Source: Elusimicrobiota bacterium
GTDB taxonomy: Bacteria; CG03; SLGR01
Direction: 5' to 3'
Length of the DNA: 58,906 bases
NCBI GenBank assembly: GCA_003553445.1
Contig: PWEK01000048.1
Location: 1 to 58,906 of the forward strand
Shown here one piece after another: positions 16,715 to 24,949 of this stretch. The first letter of the stretch is position 1. Each line of letters opens with the position of its first letter. The notes under the pieces are model-generated. The model had not been told where the DNA came from, searched no databases, and saw only the letters and a list, made by a program, of their open reading frames with translations. The position numbers and the translations under genes were made by a program.

Positions 16715-17119
16715 TTACACATCTATGTAATTGTCTTCTTCTTTTCCGGTCCTGTATTTTCCGCGAAATTTCATCTTTCTTTTTATAATATTTTTGATAA
16801 AAGACCTGGTAAAAGGTATTAAAAAAAGAAAACCCGCAAAATCAGTAATAAATCCGGGAGTAAGCAGCATAAGCCCGCCCGCAAGCACCAATGCGCCGTC
16901 CATAAGCCTGTCTGCCGGCAGAATTCCCCTTGATGTATCCCTCTTTATCTCTTGCAGAACATAAAACCCCTGATGTTTTGCCAGGGCGGCGCCGGCAACG
17001 CCGGTAAGTAAAACAGCCGTTATTGTGGGCCATATCCCGATGGCTCTCCCGACATAAAGCAAAACAGCAAGCTCTAGAATCGGAATAATTGTAAACAGAA
17101 GCAGTAGATACAAAAACAT
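16715..17119 (-). CDS. fxsA: FxsA family membrane protein
   Basis: 134 residues. Starts MFLYLLLLFTIIPILEL with the family motif LYVGRAIGIWPTI, a second helix pair (AVLLTGVAGAALA; LMDGALVLAGGLMLLTPGFITD) and a basic tail. The D-G...G-L-L-L-T-P-G-F-I-T-D stretch is diagnostic. The second ATG (17119) is preferred because GAGGG lies 4 bases upstream and family members start here. FxsA influences phage T7 exclusion by F plasmid in E. coli when overproduced; its normal role is unknown. Monocistronic. Confidence 0.93.
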   Translation of the reverse strand: MFLYLLLLFTIIPILELAVLLYVGRAIGIWPTITAVLLTGVAGAALAKHQGFYVLQEIKRDTSRGILPADRLMDGALVLAGGLMLLTPGFITDFAGFLFLIPFTRSFIKNIIKRKMKFRGKYRTGKEEDNYIDV

Positions 17120-17236
17120 TTTACCCTCTTTCATTCACCTTCACAGGCATCGACTTTCAAATTACTACTAAATAAATAAGATAGTTGTCAATTTTGAAAA
17201 GATATAAGTTTTTTTATACTGAACGCCTAATGTCTG

Positions 17237-19033
17237 TTAATTTATTTTTTGAAGTTCTTTTAACCAGCCCCTGATCATTTCGAAACCCGAACTCCAGAAT
17301 TCACGTGAATTTATATCCACTCCGATATCGCCTAAAATGATAGCGGGGTTCCTGCTTCCACCGGCTGAAAGAATTTTTTCAATTTTTGGTATAAAACCCG
17401 GCCCCTCGCTTTTGTATTTTGCAAAAAGCGAAAGTGTAAGCAGCTCCCCGAAGTTATAAGCGTAACAATAAAAAGGCGTCTTTACTATGTGAGGAACATA
17501 AGCCCATTCATACCTGAAAATGCTGCTGACATCTACTGAATCTCCAAACTGCTCCTGCAGGGTAGAGAAATATATATCCGATATCTCTCCCGGACCAGGT
17601 CCTTCCTTTATCCTGTCATGAATTTTTAACTCAAACTCAACAAAGTAGCTCTGCCTTAGTATGGTTGCGTAAGATTCCGCCAGTTTATTAGCCAGGAGCC
17701 GTTTTTTACTTTCTCCGTCAAGTGAACGGAGCAGCTTCTCAAAAACAGCCATCTCGCAGAAGGTGGAAGCAGTCTCGGCAAGAGGAAGAACCGCATGCTG
17801 AAGGCTATATGGAAGGTTAGAAGCATACAGTGAATGTATTCCGTGTCCCATCTCATGTGCCAGGGTAAGTGTATCTCTCTCTACTGATGCATGATTCAGC
17901 AGTATATACGGGGTGACTTCCGGAGAAACCGTCCAGCAGAAGGCTCCCGGAACCTTTGAGGGTGAAGGGTGGGAGTCAATATGGCCGCTCGTTACTATTT
18001 TTTCCGCTTTCTTCCGGAATTCGCCTGAAAGTGAACCCAAAACATCTAAAACAATATCAAGAGAATCCCGGTAGGAAATTCTTTTATCCTCCTTTCCCAC
18101 AGGAGCGTATAAGTCATACCTGCTCAACTTTTCAACCCCCAGCTGAGAAGCCTTGTATCTGAAATAATCCTGAAACACATCCCTGTTTGAGCGGCAGGTT
18201 TCAAGAAGAACCTTAACCGTGTCATCTGATATATGATTAGCGGTATTTCTCATTGATACAGAGGAAGGATAACCCCTGAGAGCGGCTTCGAAAACCCAGT
18301 CTTTAACAACCGAGCTGTAAACGGAATAAAAAATATTTATTTTTTTTCTGTACTCTTCCAGAAGAGCCTCGTAAGCCGCCTTTCTTTCTGAGGGAGAGGA
18401 CGAGCGGGTATAGGAAAAAAGCTCCGGCTGGGAATTTATTTTTTTAACCTTTTTTCCCAGCGGTTTAAACTCAAACTCAAACTCAGTCTCTATCATCGTT
18501 CTCAAATCTTTAAGGTTTTCTATTCCGTTGGCATCCTTGTTTGAAATAATCTCCTCCTCGCTATCGGAAAGAGTATAAGAAGCGAGTTTCCTCATATAAT
18601 TGAAACTGTACTTATATTCCGGTGATAAGCTAAAAAGCCTTGCGGCGCTGTCAGAATCCAGCCTTTCCCTGCCATTTACTTTCTTTCCCTTAATCCAGTG
18701 GAAGAAACTCCTTAATGCTGATTCCGCTTCAAGCTGAATATCCTTTGCACGGCTTTTTAAAACACGGGCCTCCGGGGAGGTCTGGTCCACAGCTTCCATC
18801 AAACCTCCCCTGGAATACAGCCTGCTTACAATCTCATTTATTTCCTCAGTGAGACCGACCAAACGGAAAAATTTCCCGGCATCCATATCCGGACTTATAT
18901 CTGATAATTCATTTTTGAAATCCGATACTTTCTCATAAACCGCTTTAAAAAGATTTTCCTCTTCTCCGTTTTTGAAAATATCATCCAGGTTCCATTCAAC
19001 CTTTTCTGTAAGACTGGCGGCTTTTTTATTCAT
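17237..19033 (-). CDS. pepF: Oligoendopeptidase F (M3 family)
   Basis: 598 residues, standard length. Zinc-binding HEMGH (TLAHEMGHGIHS, about 390) with the distal Glu region (AETASTFCEMAVFE), the N-terminal helical region (VEWNLDDIFKNGEE) and the C-terminal ...VKTPFYCYAYNFGELL motif. Cytoplasmic metallopeptidase that degrades oligopeptides. ATG at 19033 has AAGAGGAG. Adjacent to the phosphorelay genes but separated by 27 bases, so read-through is possible. Confidence 0.97.
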   Translation of the reverse strand: MNKKAASLTEKVEWNLDDIFKNGEEENLFKAVYEKVSDFKNELSDISPDMDAGKFFRLVGLTEEINEIVSRLYSRGGLMEAVDQTSPEARVLKSRAKDIQLEAESALRSFFHWIKGKKVNGRERLDSDSAARLFSLSPEYKYSFNYMRKLASYTLSDSEEEIISNKDANGIENLKDLRTMIETEFEFEFKPLGKKVKKINSQPELFSYTRSSSPSERKAAYEALLEEYRKKINIFYSVYSSVVKDWVFEAALRGYPSSVSMRNTANHISDDTVKVLLETCRSNRDVFQDYFRYKASQLGVEKLSRYDLYAPVGKEDKRISYRDSLDIVLDVLGSLSGEFRKKAEKIVTSGHIDSHPSPSKVPGAFCWTVSPEVTPYILLNHASVERDTLTLAHEMGHGIHSLYASNLPYSLQHAVLPLAETASTFCEMAVFEKLLRSLDGESKKRLLANKLAESYATILRQSYFVEFELKIHDRIKEGPGPGEISDIYFSTLQEQFGDSVDVSSIFRYEWAYVPHIVKTPFYCYAYNFGELLTLSLFAKYKSEGPGFIPKIEKILSAGGSRNPAIILGDIGVDINSREFWSSGFEMIRGWLKELQKIN

Positions 19034-19060
19034 TATTCTCCTCTTTCTTTTCTCCTGGCA

Positions 19061-19450
19061 TCAACCCGGAATTTCACCTGACAGGTGGGTTTGAAAAGGT
19101 GTGTAGGCCACTCTCTGTCCCGCCTCTTTGAGAAGTTTAACCATTTTTATGGCGCCTTCCTCATTCCAGCTGTGAACAACCACCTTTGAAGGCCTTTTTT
19201 CCTTATCCATGTAAGATATGTGCTCGGCTACCCTGTATCCCGACCCTTCATCCGAGGGCATATATACCCCATCAAGGTCATGGTCAAGATACACAGTATC
19301 AAAAGGACCCTCTTTATCAAGCTTTTCAATGGCCTGCCGCGCAGTATAAACGCTGATTATTTCTATCCTGCTACCGGTATTGTTTTTAAAAAGGTTATGC
19401 CTGCTTTCCTGGTCGTCCAAAAACAAAATTTTCTTCTTTTTCTTTGCCAT
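19061..19450 (-). CDS. Receiver-like protein of the cyclic-phosphate-processing type
   Basis: 129 residues. Receiver-like fold with the acidic start ILFLDDQESRHN, then DTVYLDHDLDGVY in place of the usual phospho-Asp loop, GYRVAEHI and VVVHSWNEEGA. The LDHDL and HSWN motifs match a family described as cyclic-phosphate-processing receiver domains, distinct from standard CheY. It overlaps the upstream RR/HD-GYP gene by 56 bases, which places it as the last member of the phosphorelay operon. ATG at 19450 has GGAG 3 bases upstream. The exact chemistry is unproven. Confidence 0.75.
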   Translation of the reverse strand: MAKKKKKILFLDDQESRHNLFKNNTGSRIEIISVYTARQAIEKLDKEGPFDTVYLDHDLDGVYMPSDEGSGYRVAEHISYMDKEKRPSKVVVHSWNEEGAIKMVKLLKEAGQRVAYTPFQTHLSGEIPG

Positions 19451-20387
19451 TTTCTCCGTTTTTAGCTATTTCACTTACTAAAACATCCACAATATCTCCC
19501 TGCCATTGTCCTCCCCTTCCTTCTTTCATAATTGAAACGACCTCTTCAGAATCCATTGCTCCCCTGTAAGCCCTGTCGCTTGTCATTGCGTCATATGAAT
19601 CCGCAACAGCCATTATTCTGGCCTCAGCGGGTATTTCTTTTCCGCTCAAACCCAAAGGGTACCCCTTTCCGTCCCATCTTTCATGGTGAAACTTTATAGC
19701 GGGAAGTATTTCTTTTAATGTTCTCAGGTTACTGCAGATCCTGCATGAGACCACAGGATGTTTTTTCACTTTTTCATATTCCTGCGAATTCAATTTTGAG
19801 GGTTTTGTAAGCAGCGGCAGGGGCAGCGCAATTTTCCCTATGTCATGTAAAATTCCGGCCCAGTATAATTCAGCGGCTTTCTCATTCGAAAAACCAAGCG
19901 CCAGAGAAATATTTCTTGAAAGCTCTCCCACCCTCTCGGAATGTCCTCGTGTATAGGGATCTTTAACTTCCACTGCCTGGGAAAGAGAAACAACCACATT
20001 TTTTGTTTCTTCAAGTTTAAGATATGTTTCCCTCAGCTTTAATAGAGACCTTACTCTAGCCATAAACTCCCACTTATCGAAAGGCTTCAGTATAAAATCG
20101 TCAACACCCATTTTATATGCCTTTACCCTTTTATGCCTGTCTTTCAACACCGTAAACATTATAACCGGTGTAAATGGGTGCTTTTTCTTTGCCAACCCGA
20201 GTAAATCATACCCGTTCTTTCCCGGAAGCATGATATCAAGAAGAATAAGGTCCCACTCCTTCTGAAGTATTTTTTCAGCCCCATCATCCCCTCTGGAGCA
20301 GAACTCGATTTCATAAACCATATCATCAAGTATATCCTTTGCTATCTGCTGCGCAGAAGGATCATCTTCAACTATTAATACCCTCAC
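19395..20387 (-). CDS. Response regulator with HD-GYP domain (cyclic dinucleotide phosphodiesterase)
   Basis: 330 residues. Receiver domain (about 1-115; VEDD, LILLDIMLPGKNG with the phospho-Asp, FILKPFDKWEF) joined to an HD-GYP domain (about 140-320; HSERVGELS, GILHDIGKIAL, KKHPVVS, HHERWDGKGYP). The GYP and HD motifs are intact, so c-di-GMP hydrolysis is likely. The GTG at 20387 is chosen because AAGGAGG lies 5 bases upstream and MRVLIVEDD is the standard receiver start; an in-frame TTG at 20411 is less likely. Overlaps the kinase by 20 bases and the next gene by 56. Confidence 0.92.
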   Translation of the reverse strand: MRVLIVEDDPSAQQIAKDILDDMVYEIEFCSRGDDGAEKILQKEWDLILLDIMLPGKNGYDLLGLAKKKHPFTPVIMFTVLKDRHKRVKAYKMGVDDFILKPFDKWEFMARVRSLLKLRETYLKLEETKNVVVSLSQAVEVKDPYTRGHSERVGELSRNISLALGFSNEKAAELYWAGILHDIGKIALPLPLLTKPSKLNSQEYEKVKKHPVVSCRICSNLRTLKEILPAIKFHHERWDGKGYPLGLSGKEIPAEARIMAVADSYDAMTSDRAYRGAMDSEEVVSIMKEGRGGQWQGDIVDVLVSEIAKNGENGKEKEENFVFGRPGKQA

Positions 20388-22248
20388 TTTCTCCTCCTTT
20401 TTTTCCGGCAAACGACATTTCGCATGGCAGAAAAACCCTGAAAAGGGTTCCTTTCTGCCAGGTGCTCTCCACCTCCACCTCTCCTCCCATCATTTTAGTA
20501 AGTTTCTGTACTATGCTTAAACCAAGCCCGCTTCCTCCGAATTCTCTGGTTATAGAACCGTCTGATTGCACAAACTCACTGAAAATCTTCTTTAAATCAC
20601 ATTCCTTTATTCCAATTCCGGAATCCTCTACTTCAATCACAACCCTGTCTGGACGGTTTTCACACCTTACAGAGACACCTCCCTTTTTCGTAAATTTGAC
20701 AGCATTCGAAAGAAGGTTCATCACCACCTGTCTGAGCCTGGTATAATCATTATAAATTTGAATATCCTCATCCGCTTCAAGATCCAGAGAGAGCCCCTTT
20801 TCCCGGGCAAGGGGCCTTATTTCTTCAAGAATCTCCGCCAGCATAAGCCGAACATTAAACCTTTCCGGTATCAGCTCCATTTTTCCCGCTTCGATCTTGC
20901 TTAAATCCAGTATATCGTTTATCAGATTCATTAAATGCTTTGTGTTTTTCATTATCTTCTTATAGGTATTTTTCTGTTTCTCCGTTACCCTGCCGTAAGT
21001 TTCATCCTGCAGAAGTGAAGTAAATCCTATAATCGCATTCATCGGTGTTCTCAGTTCGTGCGACATGCTGGCAAGAAACTCAGACTTCAATCTGTCAGCT
21101 TTTTTTAATTCCCTGTTTTTTTCTTCAATTTCCACATAGGCGTCCTTGAGATCCTGTGTGGCTATCCTAACCTTCTCTTCAAGCGAAGAATATGATTTTT
21201 TAATATGGTCCGCCATATTGTTAAACTCCTTCGCCAGGCCTTCGAGCTCATCCCCCGTTTTTATATTTATCCGGTAACCGTAATTTCCCTCCCCCAGAAT
21301 TCTAGCCCCTCTGTTCAATTCGGATATTGGACTGGTTATTTTTTTTGAAAAATAAGCCGCAAGCGCCGCAGCGGTTAAAATACCAACCCCCAGAAAGGCC
21401 AGAGCCAGGCGCCTCAAATATACAGCGCTCCTGTAAAAATAACTTTTAGGAGATGACAAAGCGATTATCCAGTCTATGGCAGAGCTTTTAACATAATACG
21501 CCACATTCTCCCGGCTGCGGACAAAACCCTCCCTTCCGTCATACCCTCCTCCGGTCTTCTTATCTCCAATAATAAGTCTGTTTTCCCTATCCATTAGTAT
21601 ATAGCTGTATTTCTCATCCGGCTTTGCTTTATCAAGAAGATCCGCAAGCATGCCTATATCAACCCCCCCTATAAGAAGCGCCCCCCTCATGGGAAAAGCA
21701 ATTATAACTTCTCTCTCTCCCCTGTATTCATAAACACTGGAAATCACATTTCTCGGATTAGCAAAATAGTATTCAAAGAAATCATAAATATCATCCTGCG
21801 AAGTCAGCTGCATATACTCCCCCGGATATGCCGAAGCCATATACAGCTCGCCTGTTCCCCCTCTTTTAACTACTCCCATAAAACTGTATGTTTTCTGCCT
21901 GTTGAAAACCCTCTTGAGAGACGTGGTTATCCCGCTCGTATCGTTTTGAGCCACGGAATGCCTGAAGTCAGGTTCATTTCCCAGTATTATTATGCCCTTC
22001 TGGCAGTTTAATACATAATGCTCTACAAGCTTCTGTGAATTATTTACCACCGAACGCTGAAAATCCTCAATCTGGGAAGCAAGAGTCCTTCCGGTTATAG
22101 AATATGTAAAAACAACGAAAAGGAGAAAAGGAATTCCCACAACAAGAAACATGGCAAGAAGTTTACTCCTTAAACTTGTATTTGTTCTGCACAACCTGTC
22201 TATCAGATCTTCAACTTTTTTCAGGAATCCAAGGGTAAGGTTCTTCAT
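20368..22248 (-). CDS. Transmembrane sensor histidine kinase with large extracellular domain
   Basis: 626 residues. Two transmembrane helices (about 31-51 and 288-308) flank a Cache-like sensor of about 235 residues (SSVYEYRGEREVIIAFPM, LLIGGVDIGMLADLL). HAMP follows (310-365), a coiled coil, HisKA with ASMSHELRTPMNAIIG, and an ATPase domain (VMNLLSNAVKF, VEDSGIGI, GGSGLGLSIVQK). The upstream receiver gene overlaps by 4 bases (ATGA); the downstream regulator overlaps by 20. Likely phosphorylates the flanking receivers. Confidence 0.94.
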   Translation of the reverse strand: MKNLTLGFLKKVEDLIDRLCRTNTSLRSKLLAMFLVVGIPFLLFVVFTYSITGRTLASQIEDFQRSVVNNSQKLVEHYVLNCQKGIIILGNEPDFRHSVAQNDTSGITTSLKRVFNRQKTYSFMGVVKRGGTGELYMASAYPGEYMQLTSQDDIYDFFEYYFANPRNVISSVYEYRGEREVIIAFPMRGALLIGGVDIGMLADLLDKAKPDEKYSYILMDRENRLIIGDKKTGGGYDGREGFVRSRENVAYYVKSSAIDWIIALSSPKSYFYRSAVYLRRLALAFLGVGILTAAALAAYFSKKITSPISELNRGARILGEGNYGYRINIKTGDELEGLAKEFNNMADHIKKSYSSLEEKVRIATQDLKDAYVEIEEKNRELKKADRLKSEFLASMSHELRTPMNAIIGFTSLLQDETYGRVTEKQKNTYKKIMKNTKHLMNLINDILDLSKIEAGKMELIPERFNVRLMLAEILEEIRPLAREKGLSLDLEADEDIQIYNDYTRLRQVVMNLLSNAVKFTKKGGVSVRCENRPDRVVIEVEDSGIGIKECDLKKIFSEFVQSDGSITREFGGSGLGLSIVQKLTKMMGGEVEVESTWQKGTLFRVFLPCEMSFAGKKGGESEGINS

Positions 22249-22616
22249 TCAAAAAAACTGTTTATTTCTTTTATCAGTTCTTCGGGAATGCAGGGTTTGG
22301 TTAGGTATGAGCTGCATCCTATCCTCAACGCCTTCTCTCTGTCTCCCGCCATTGCGTGCGCTGTGAGAGCAATGACCGGCATACCAGGGTCATTTCCGTT
22401 TTGCCTTATGTGCCTTACCAAATCCCAACCGCTTATTTTGGGTAAGGACATGTCAAGCACGATAAGATCCGGCGCTGTCTCCTTAACAGCTTCAAGGCCT
22501 TTCTCGCCGTCAATGGCCGTAAGCACAGTGAATCCTTTGCCCCTGAGAGATTCTTGAACTATCTCCCGGGTGTATTCGCTGTCTTCAATAACAAGAATTT
22601 TCTTTGACCCGGTCAT
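22245..22616 (-). CDS. Single-domain response regulator (CheY-like)
   Basis: 123 residues, one receiver domain: ILVIEDSEYT (acidic pair), DLIVLDMSLPKISG (phospho-Asp), VIALTAHAM (switch Thr) and YLTKPCIPEEL (Lys). No output domain. First gene of the phosphorelay operon. ATG at 22616 has no Shine-Dalgarno sequence and lies about 6 bases from the predicted transcription start, so it may be translated as a near-leaderless message. Confidence 0.93.
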   Translation of the reverse strand: MTGSKKILVIEDSEYTREIVQESLRGKGFTVLTAIDGEKGLEAVKETAPDLIVLDMSLPKISGWDLVRHIRQNGNDPGMPVIALTAHAMAGDREKALRIGCSSYLTKPCIPEELIKEINSFFE

Positions 22617-22628
22617 TTCTTATTTATA

Positions 22629-22657
22629 TTTATATTACATTATAAGGTATAAGTCAA
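22629..22657 (-). promoter_or_regulatory. Promoter of the phosphorelay operon
   Basis: TTGACT (22657-22652), 17-base spacer, TATAAA (22634-22629). The predicted start is about 6 bases before the ATG of the receiver gene. Confidence 0.6.
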
Positions 22658-22734
22658 TTTTTTAAAAATTATAATTATAGTCATGAACACTGCATAGATA
22701 AGCGCGCATTCTATCCACCGTCTTTATGTATTGA

Positions 22735-22763
22735 TTGAAAAACCTTTTTTTTTACATTATAAT
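22735..22763 (+). promoter_or_regulatory. Promoter of the MltB-like gene
   Basis: TTGAAA (22735-22740), 17-base spacer, TATAAT (22758-22763). The predicted start near 22770 is only about 8 bases before the ATG at 22778. Confidence 0.65.
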
Positions 22764-22777
22764 TGAATTAACAGATT

Positions 22778-23629
22778 ATGAGAAAATACAGAAATATCAT
22801 CCTTTTTTTATTATTTATGCTGCCGAACACAGCCTGTTCGGGCAAAAACAGTCCTGTTTCTTCAGATAAGAGCATTGAATATGACGGAGAGCACAGGGAG
22901 CTTTATATGTCACTGAGAGAAAGAGTGGACTCTCCCCTCATTACAGAATTCTTTTCGGATTCAAGGTTTAGAATATATGAAAGGACTCTTGAGAGAAACA
23001 CCAGCTACAACAAAATTACTGTAGATTTTTACAAAAGGCCCTCTTTCGGGCTGTTTACAGAAGAGGGAAAAGAAAAGGGCCGTAGTTTTGTTCAGGATAA
23101 GTATTCCGCGCTGACAGAAGCAGCTCAGCGTTTTGGACTTCCGAAAGAGGCCATATGGGATATTTCAGCCCTTGCCGGAATGGAGTACTCCTGGGGACGG
23201 CTGAAACCAACAAATATGGCTTTCAATTCACTCGCTTCTCTATACAGAGACGTGCCCCACAGAAGGGATTTCGCTACGAGAAATATTGAAGGATTGATAG
23301 AAGGAATAAATGACCCTTTCATAGAAATAGATCCCTTTGCCCCCTCAAGTTTTGTAGGAGCCGTCGGCTACTGTCAGCTTATGCCCTTCTGGTTTTCATA
23401 CATAACAGACTGGTCCGACAAAGAGCTTCTGGACATAAGCGGCAGCGGATCATTCGACCCTTACGATATGAAAGACGCCATTGGCTTTTTCGCATGGCGC
23501 TTGAAAGAACAGGGTTATAAAGAAAACCGTTTTGTTGCAATAAGAAGATATAACGGCAGCGGCCAGGCGGCCGAGGCCTTCGCCGAAGCTATTATTGATT
23601 ATGCCGACAAAATAAAAACGGCGAGCTGA
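22778..23629 (+). CDS. MltB-like lytic murein transglycosylase, lipoprotein
   Basis: 283 residues with a signal ending PNTAC (lipid-attachment Cys about 20). The SLT_2/MltB fold signatures are LAGMEYSWGR (catalytic Glu), NSLASLYRDVPHRRDF, FVGAVGYCQLMPFWF and FFAWRLKEQGY...IRRYNGSGQA. Predicted to cleave glycan strands of peptidoglycan from the outer membrane. The only plus-strand gene between 1 and 46 kb. No Shine-Dalgarno sequence precedes the ATG and the leader is about 8 bases. Confidence 0.9.
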   Translation: MRKYRNIILFLLFMLPNTACSGKNSPVSSDKSIEYDGEHRELYMSLRERVDSPLITEFFSDSRFRIYERTLERNTSYNKITVDFYKRPSFGLFTEEGKEKGRSFVQDKYSALTEAAQRFGLPKEAIWDISALAGMEYSWGRLKPTNMAFNSLASLYRDVPHRRDFATRNIEGLIEGINDPFIEIDPFAPSSFVGAVGYCQLMPFWFSYITDWSDKELLDISGSGSFDPYDMKDAIGFFAWRLKEQGYKENRFVAIRRYNGSGQAAEAFAEAIIDYADKIKTAS

Positions 23630-23647
23630 AGTTTCACACTTTCACTT

Positions 23648-24364
23648 TCAAATATTTTCGGTCCGGGTGTAGAGCTGGCATATTTTCTCCAGTTTTTTAT
23701 CAAGTAAATGAACAATACTCTTTACATAGTTGTCCAGCGTGATGACTGCATTCATATTAGCGTCTTTCACCGAAGCTGCCCTTAACCTATTGCAGAGAGC
23801 CCTGTTTACCTTCTCTACCTCCTTGTAATATTTTTTTAACCCGTCAAGCTCCCAGTCGGGTTCTTCCCCTTTCTTTTTTCTGAAATACTGGCCGATAAGA
23901 TAATTACCCACAATTCTGTATATCGTCTCGTCCAGTGAGGCAAAAGGAAGATGGAACCTGGCCAGGGGCGCAAACTCTTTCATAACGGGGCAACCGCTTA
24001 CCGCATTGCACAGTCCCAGCAGAGAGCCCAATGCATACTGGACATGGGTCCGGCTTAAACTTTCCCTCTCAGGGGTAATCACTTTCACCTCCACCGGCTC
24101 CAGCGAGCTTGTATCCTTGAAATGCTTTATTATCTGAACGACATTCAGCGCTACGGGACAGTACCTGGTGTCTTCCTCAGTTAGGGTGCAGTTTTCGCAC
24201 TTGTAATGATGCAGCAGAACCCACGACGGAACTTCCTCAACCTTGGGTTCTATTTCTAAAAGTTCCGTCCGATCGGGAGTAAAGTTGAGCGTAAAAGAAA
24301 CCGCTTTTTTATCCTGGTCATCATACTCAAAAGAGTATATGTATTGTACCGATTCTTCATCCAT
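23648..24364 (-). CDS. Conserved protein of unknown function with Cys-rich segment
   Basis: 238 residues, soluble. Segments such as HHYKCENCTLTEEDTRYCP (three Cys that could bind metal), SGCPVMKEFAPLARFHLPFA and DETIYRIVGNYLIGQYF look like a conserved family known from anaerobic and delta-type bacteria (DUF6901-like by recollection, uncertain). Lies downstream of a response regulator and tRNA-Arg on the same strand. Start ATG at 24364 has GAGG 6 bases upstream. No enzymatic motif recognised. Confidence 0.75.
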   Translation of the reverse strand: MDEESVQYIYSFEYDDQDKKAVSFTLNFTPDRTELLEIEPKVEEVPSWVLLHHYKCENCTLTEEDTRYCPVALNVVQIIKHFKDTSSLEPVEVKVITPERESLSRTHVQYALGSLLGLCNAVSGCPVMKEFAPLARFHLPFASLDETIYRIVGNYLIGQYFRKKKGEEPDWELDGLKKYYKEVEKVNRALCNRLRAASVKDANMNAVITLDNYVKSIVHLLDKKLEKICQLYTRTENI

Positions 24365-24423
24365 CAGGCGCCTCGCAAATCATTTATTCTCCATTTCATA
24401 AGTCTACCACCAATCTTGGACTC

Positions 24424-24498
24424 TGGTACCCCCGGGAGGAGTCGAACCTCCGCATCCGGTTTAGGAGACCGATGCTCTATCCGCTGAGCTACGGGGGT
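24424..24498 (-). tRNA. tRNA-Arg (anticodon CCT)
   Basis: 75 nt with encoded CCA. Acceptor ACCCCCG/CGGGGGT, D arm GCTCAGCGGATAGAGC, anticodon loop CTCCTAA (CCT, reads AGG), T arm GGAGGTTCGACTCCTCC. Its 5' end is only 7 bases after the stop of the response regulator gene, so it is processed from that mRNA. Confidence 0.96.
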
Positions 24499-24505
24499 AT
24501 AAATC

Positions 24506-24892
24506 CTATATTTTTATTTTGAGCAGACCCTCCACCTTCTTTTTCAATCTATCCCAGCTTACAGGTTTTGTCACATACTCATCAGCGCCGCACCTGAACC
24601 CCTCATCCACATTACCCATCTTCGAGTAACCGGTAAGTAATATTACGGGAACCTTATTCGTGGAGCTGTTTTTCTTTAAAATATCACAAAGCTCAAAACC
24701 GTTAAGACCGGGCATTTTTACATCTAAAATTACTAGGTCCGGATTCTTTTCCCTGACCGCATCCAGAACTTCGTTTCCCGATTTTTTCAATATCACATCA
24801 AATCCCCAGTGCTTTAATATGGCAGCCGCTGTTTTCCTGAGATTTTCATTGTCATCAACAAAAAGAACCCGCTTTTTTTTAAAAATAGGCAT
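24506..24892 (-). CDS. Single-domain response regulator
   Basis: 128 residues, receiver domain only: VLFVDDNENL, LVILDVKMPGLNG (phospho-Asp), VILLTGYSKM and YVTKPVSWDRL. No output domain. A consensus promoter (24917-24946) precedes it. It is followed by tRNA-Arg and the 238-residue unknown protein on one probable transcript. A kinase partner is not adjacent. Confidence 0.93.
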   Translation of the reverse strand: MPIFKKKRVLFVDDNENLRKTAAAILKHWGFDVILKKSGNEVLDAVREKNPDLVILDVKMPGLNGFELCDILKKNSSTNKVPVILLTGYSKMGNVDEGFRCGADEYVTKPVSWDRLKKKVEGLLKIKI

Positions 24893-24916
24893 ATTTTAAA
24901 TTCTCTTTACATCAGC

Positions 24917-24946
24917 ATTATAATTTGAAAACCGATAAACTGTCAA
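24917..24946 (-). promoter_or_regulatory. Consensus sigma-70 promoter
   Basis: TTGACA (24946-24941), 18-base spacer, TATAAT (24922-24917); drives the response regulator, tRNA-Arg and the downstream unknown gene. Confidence 0.7.
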
Positions 24947-24949
24947 ATT

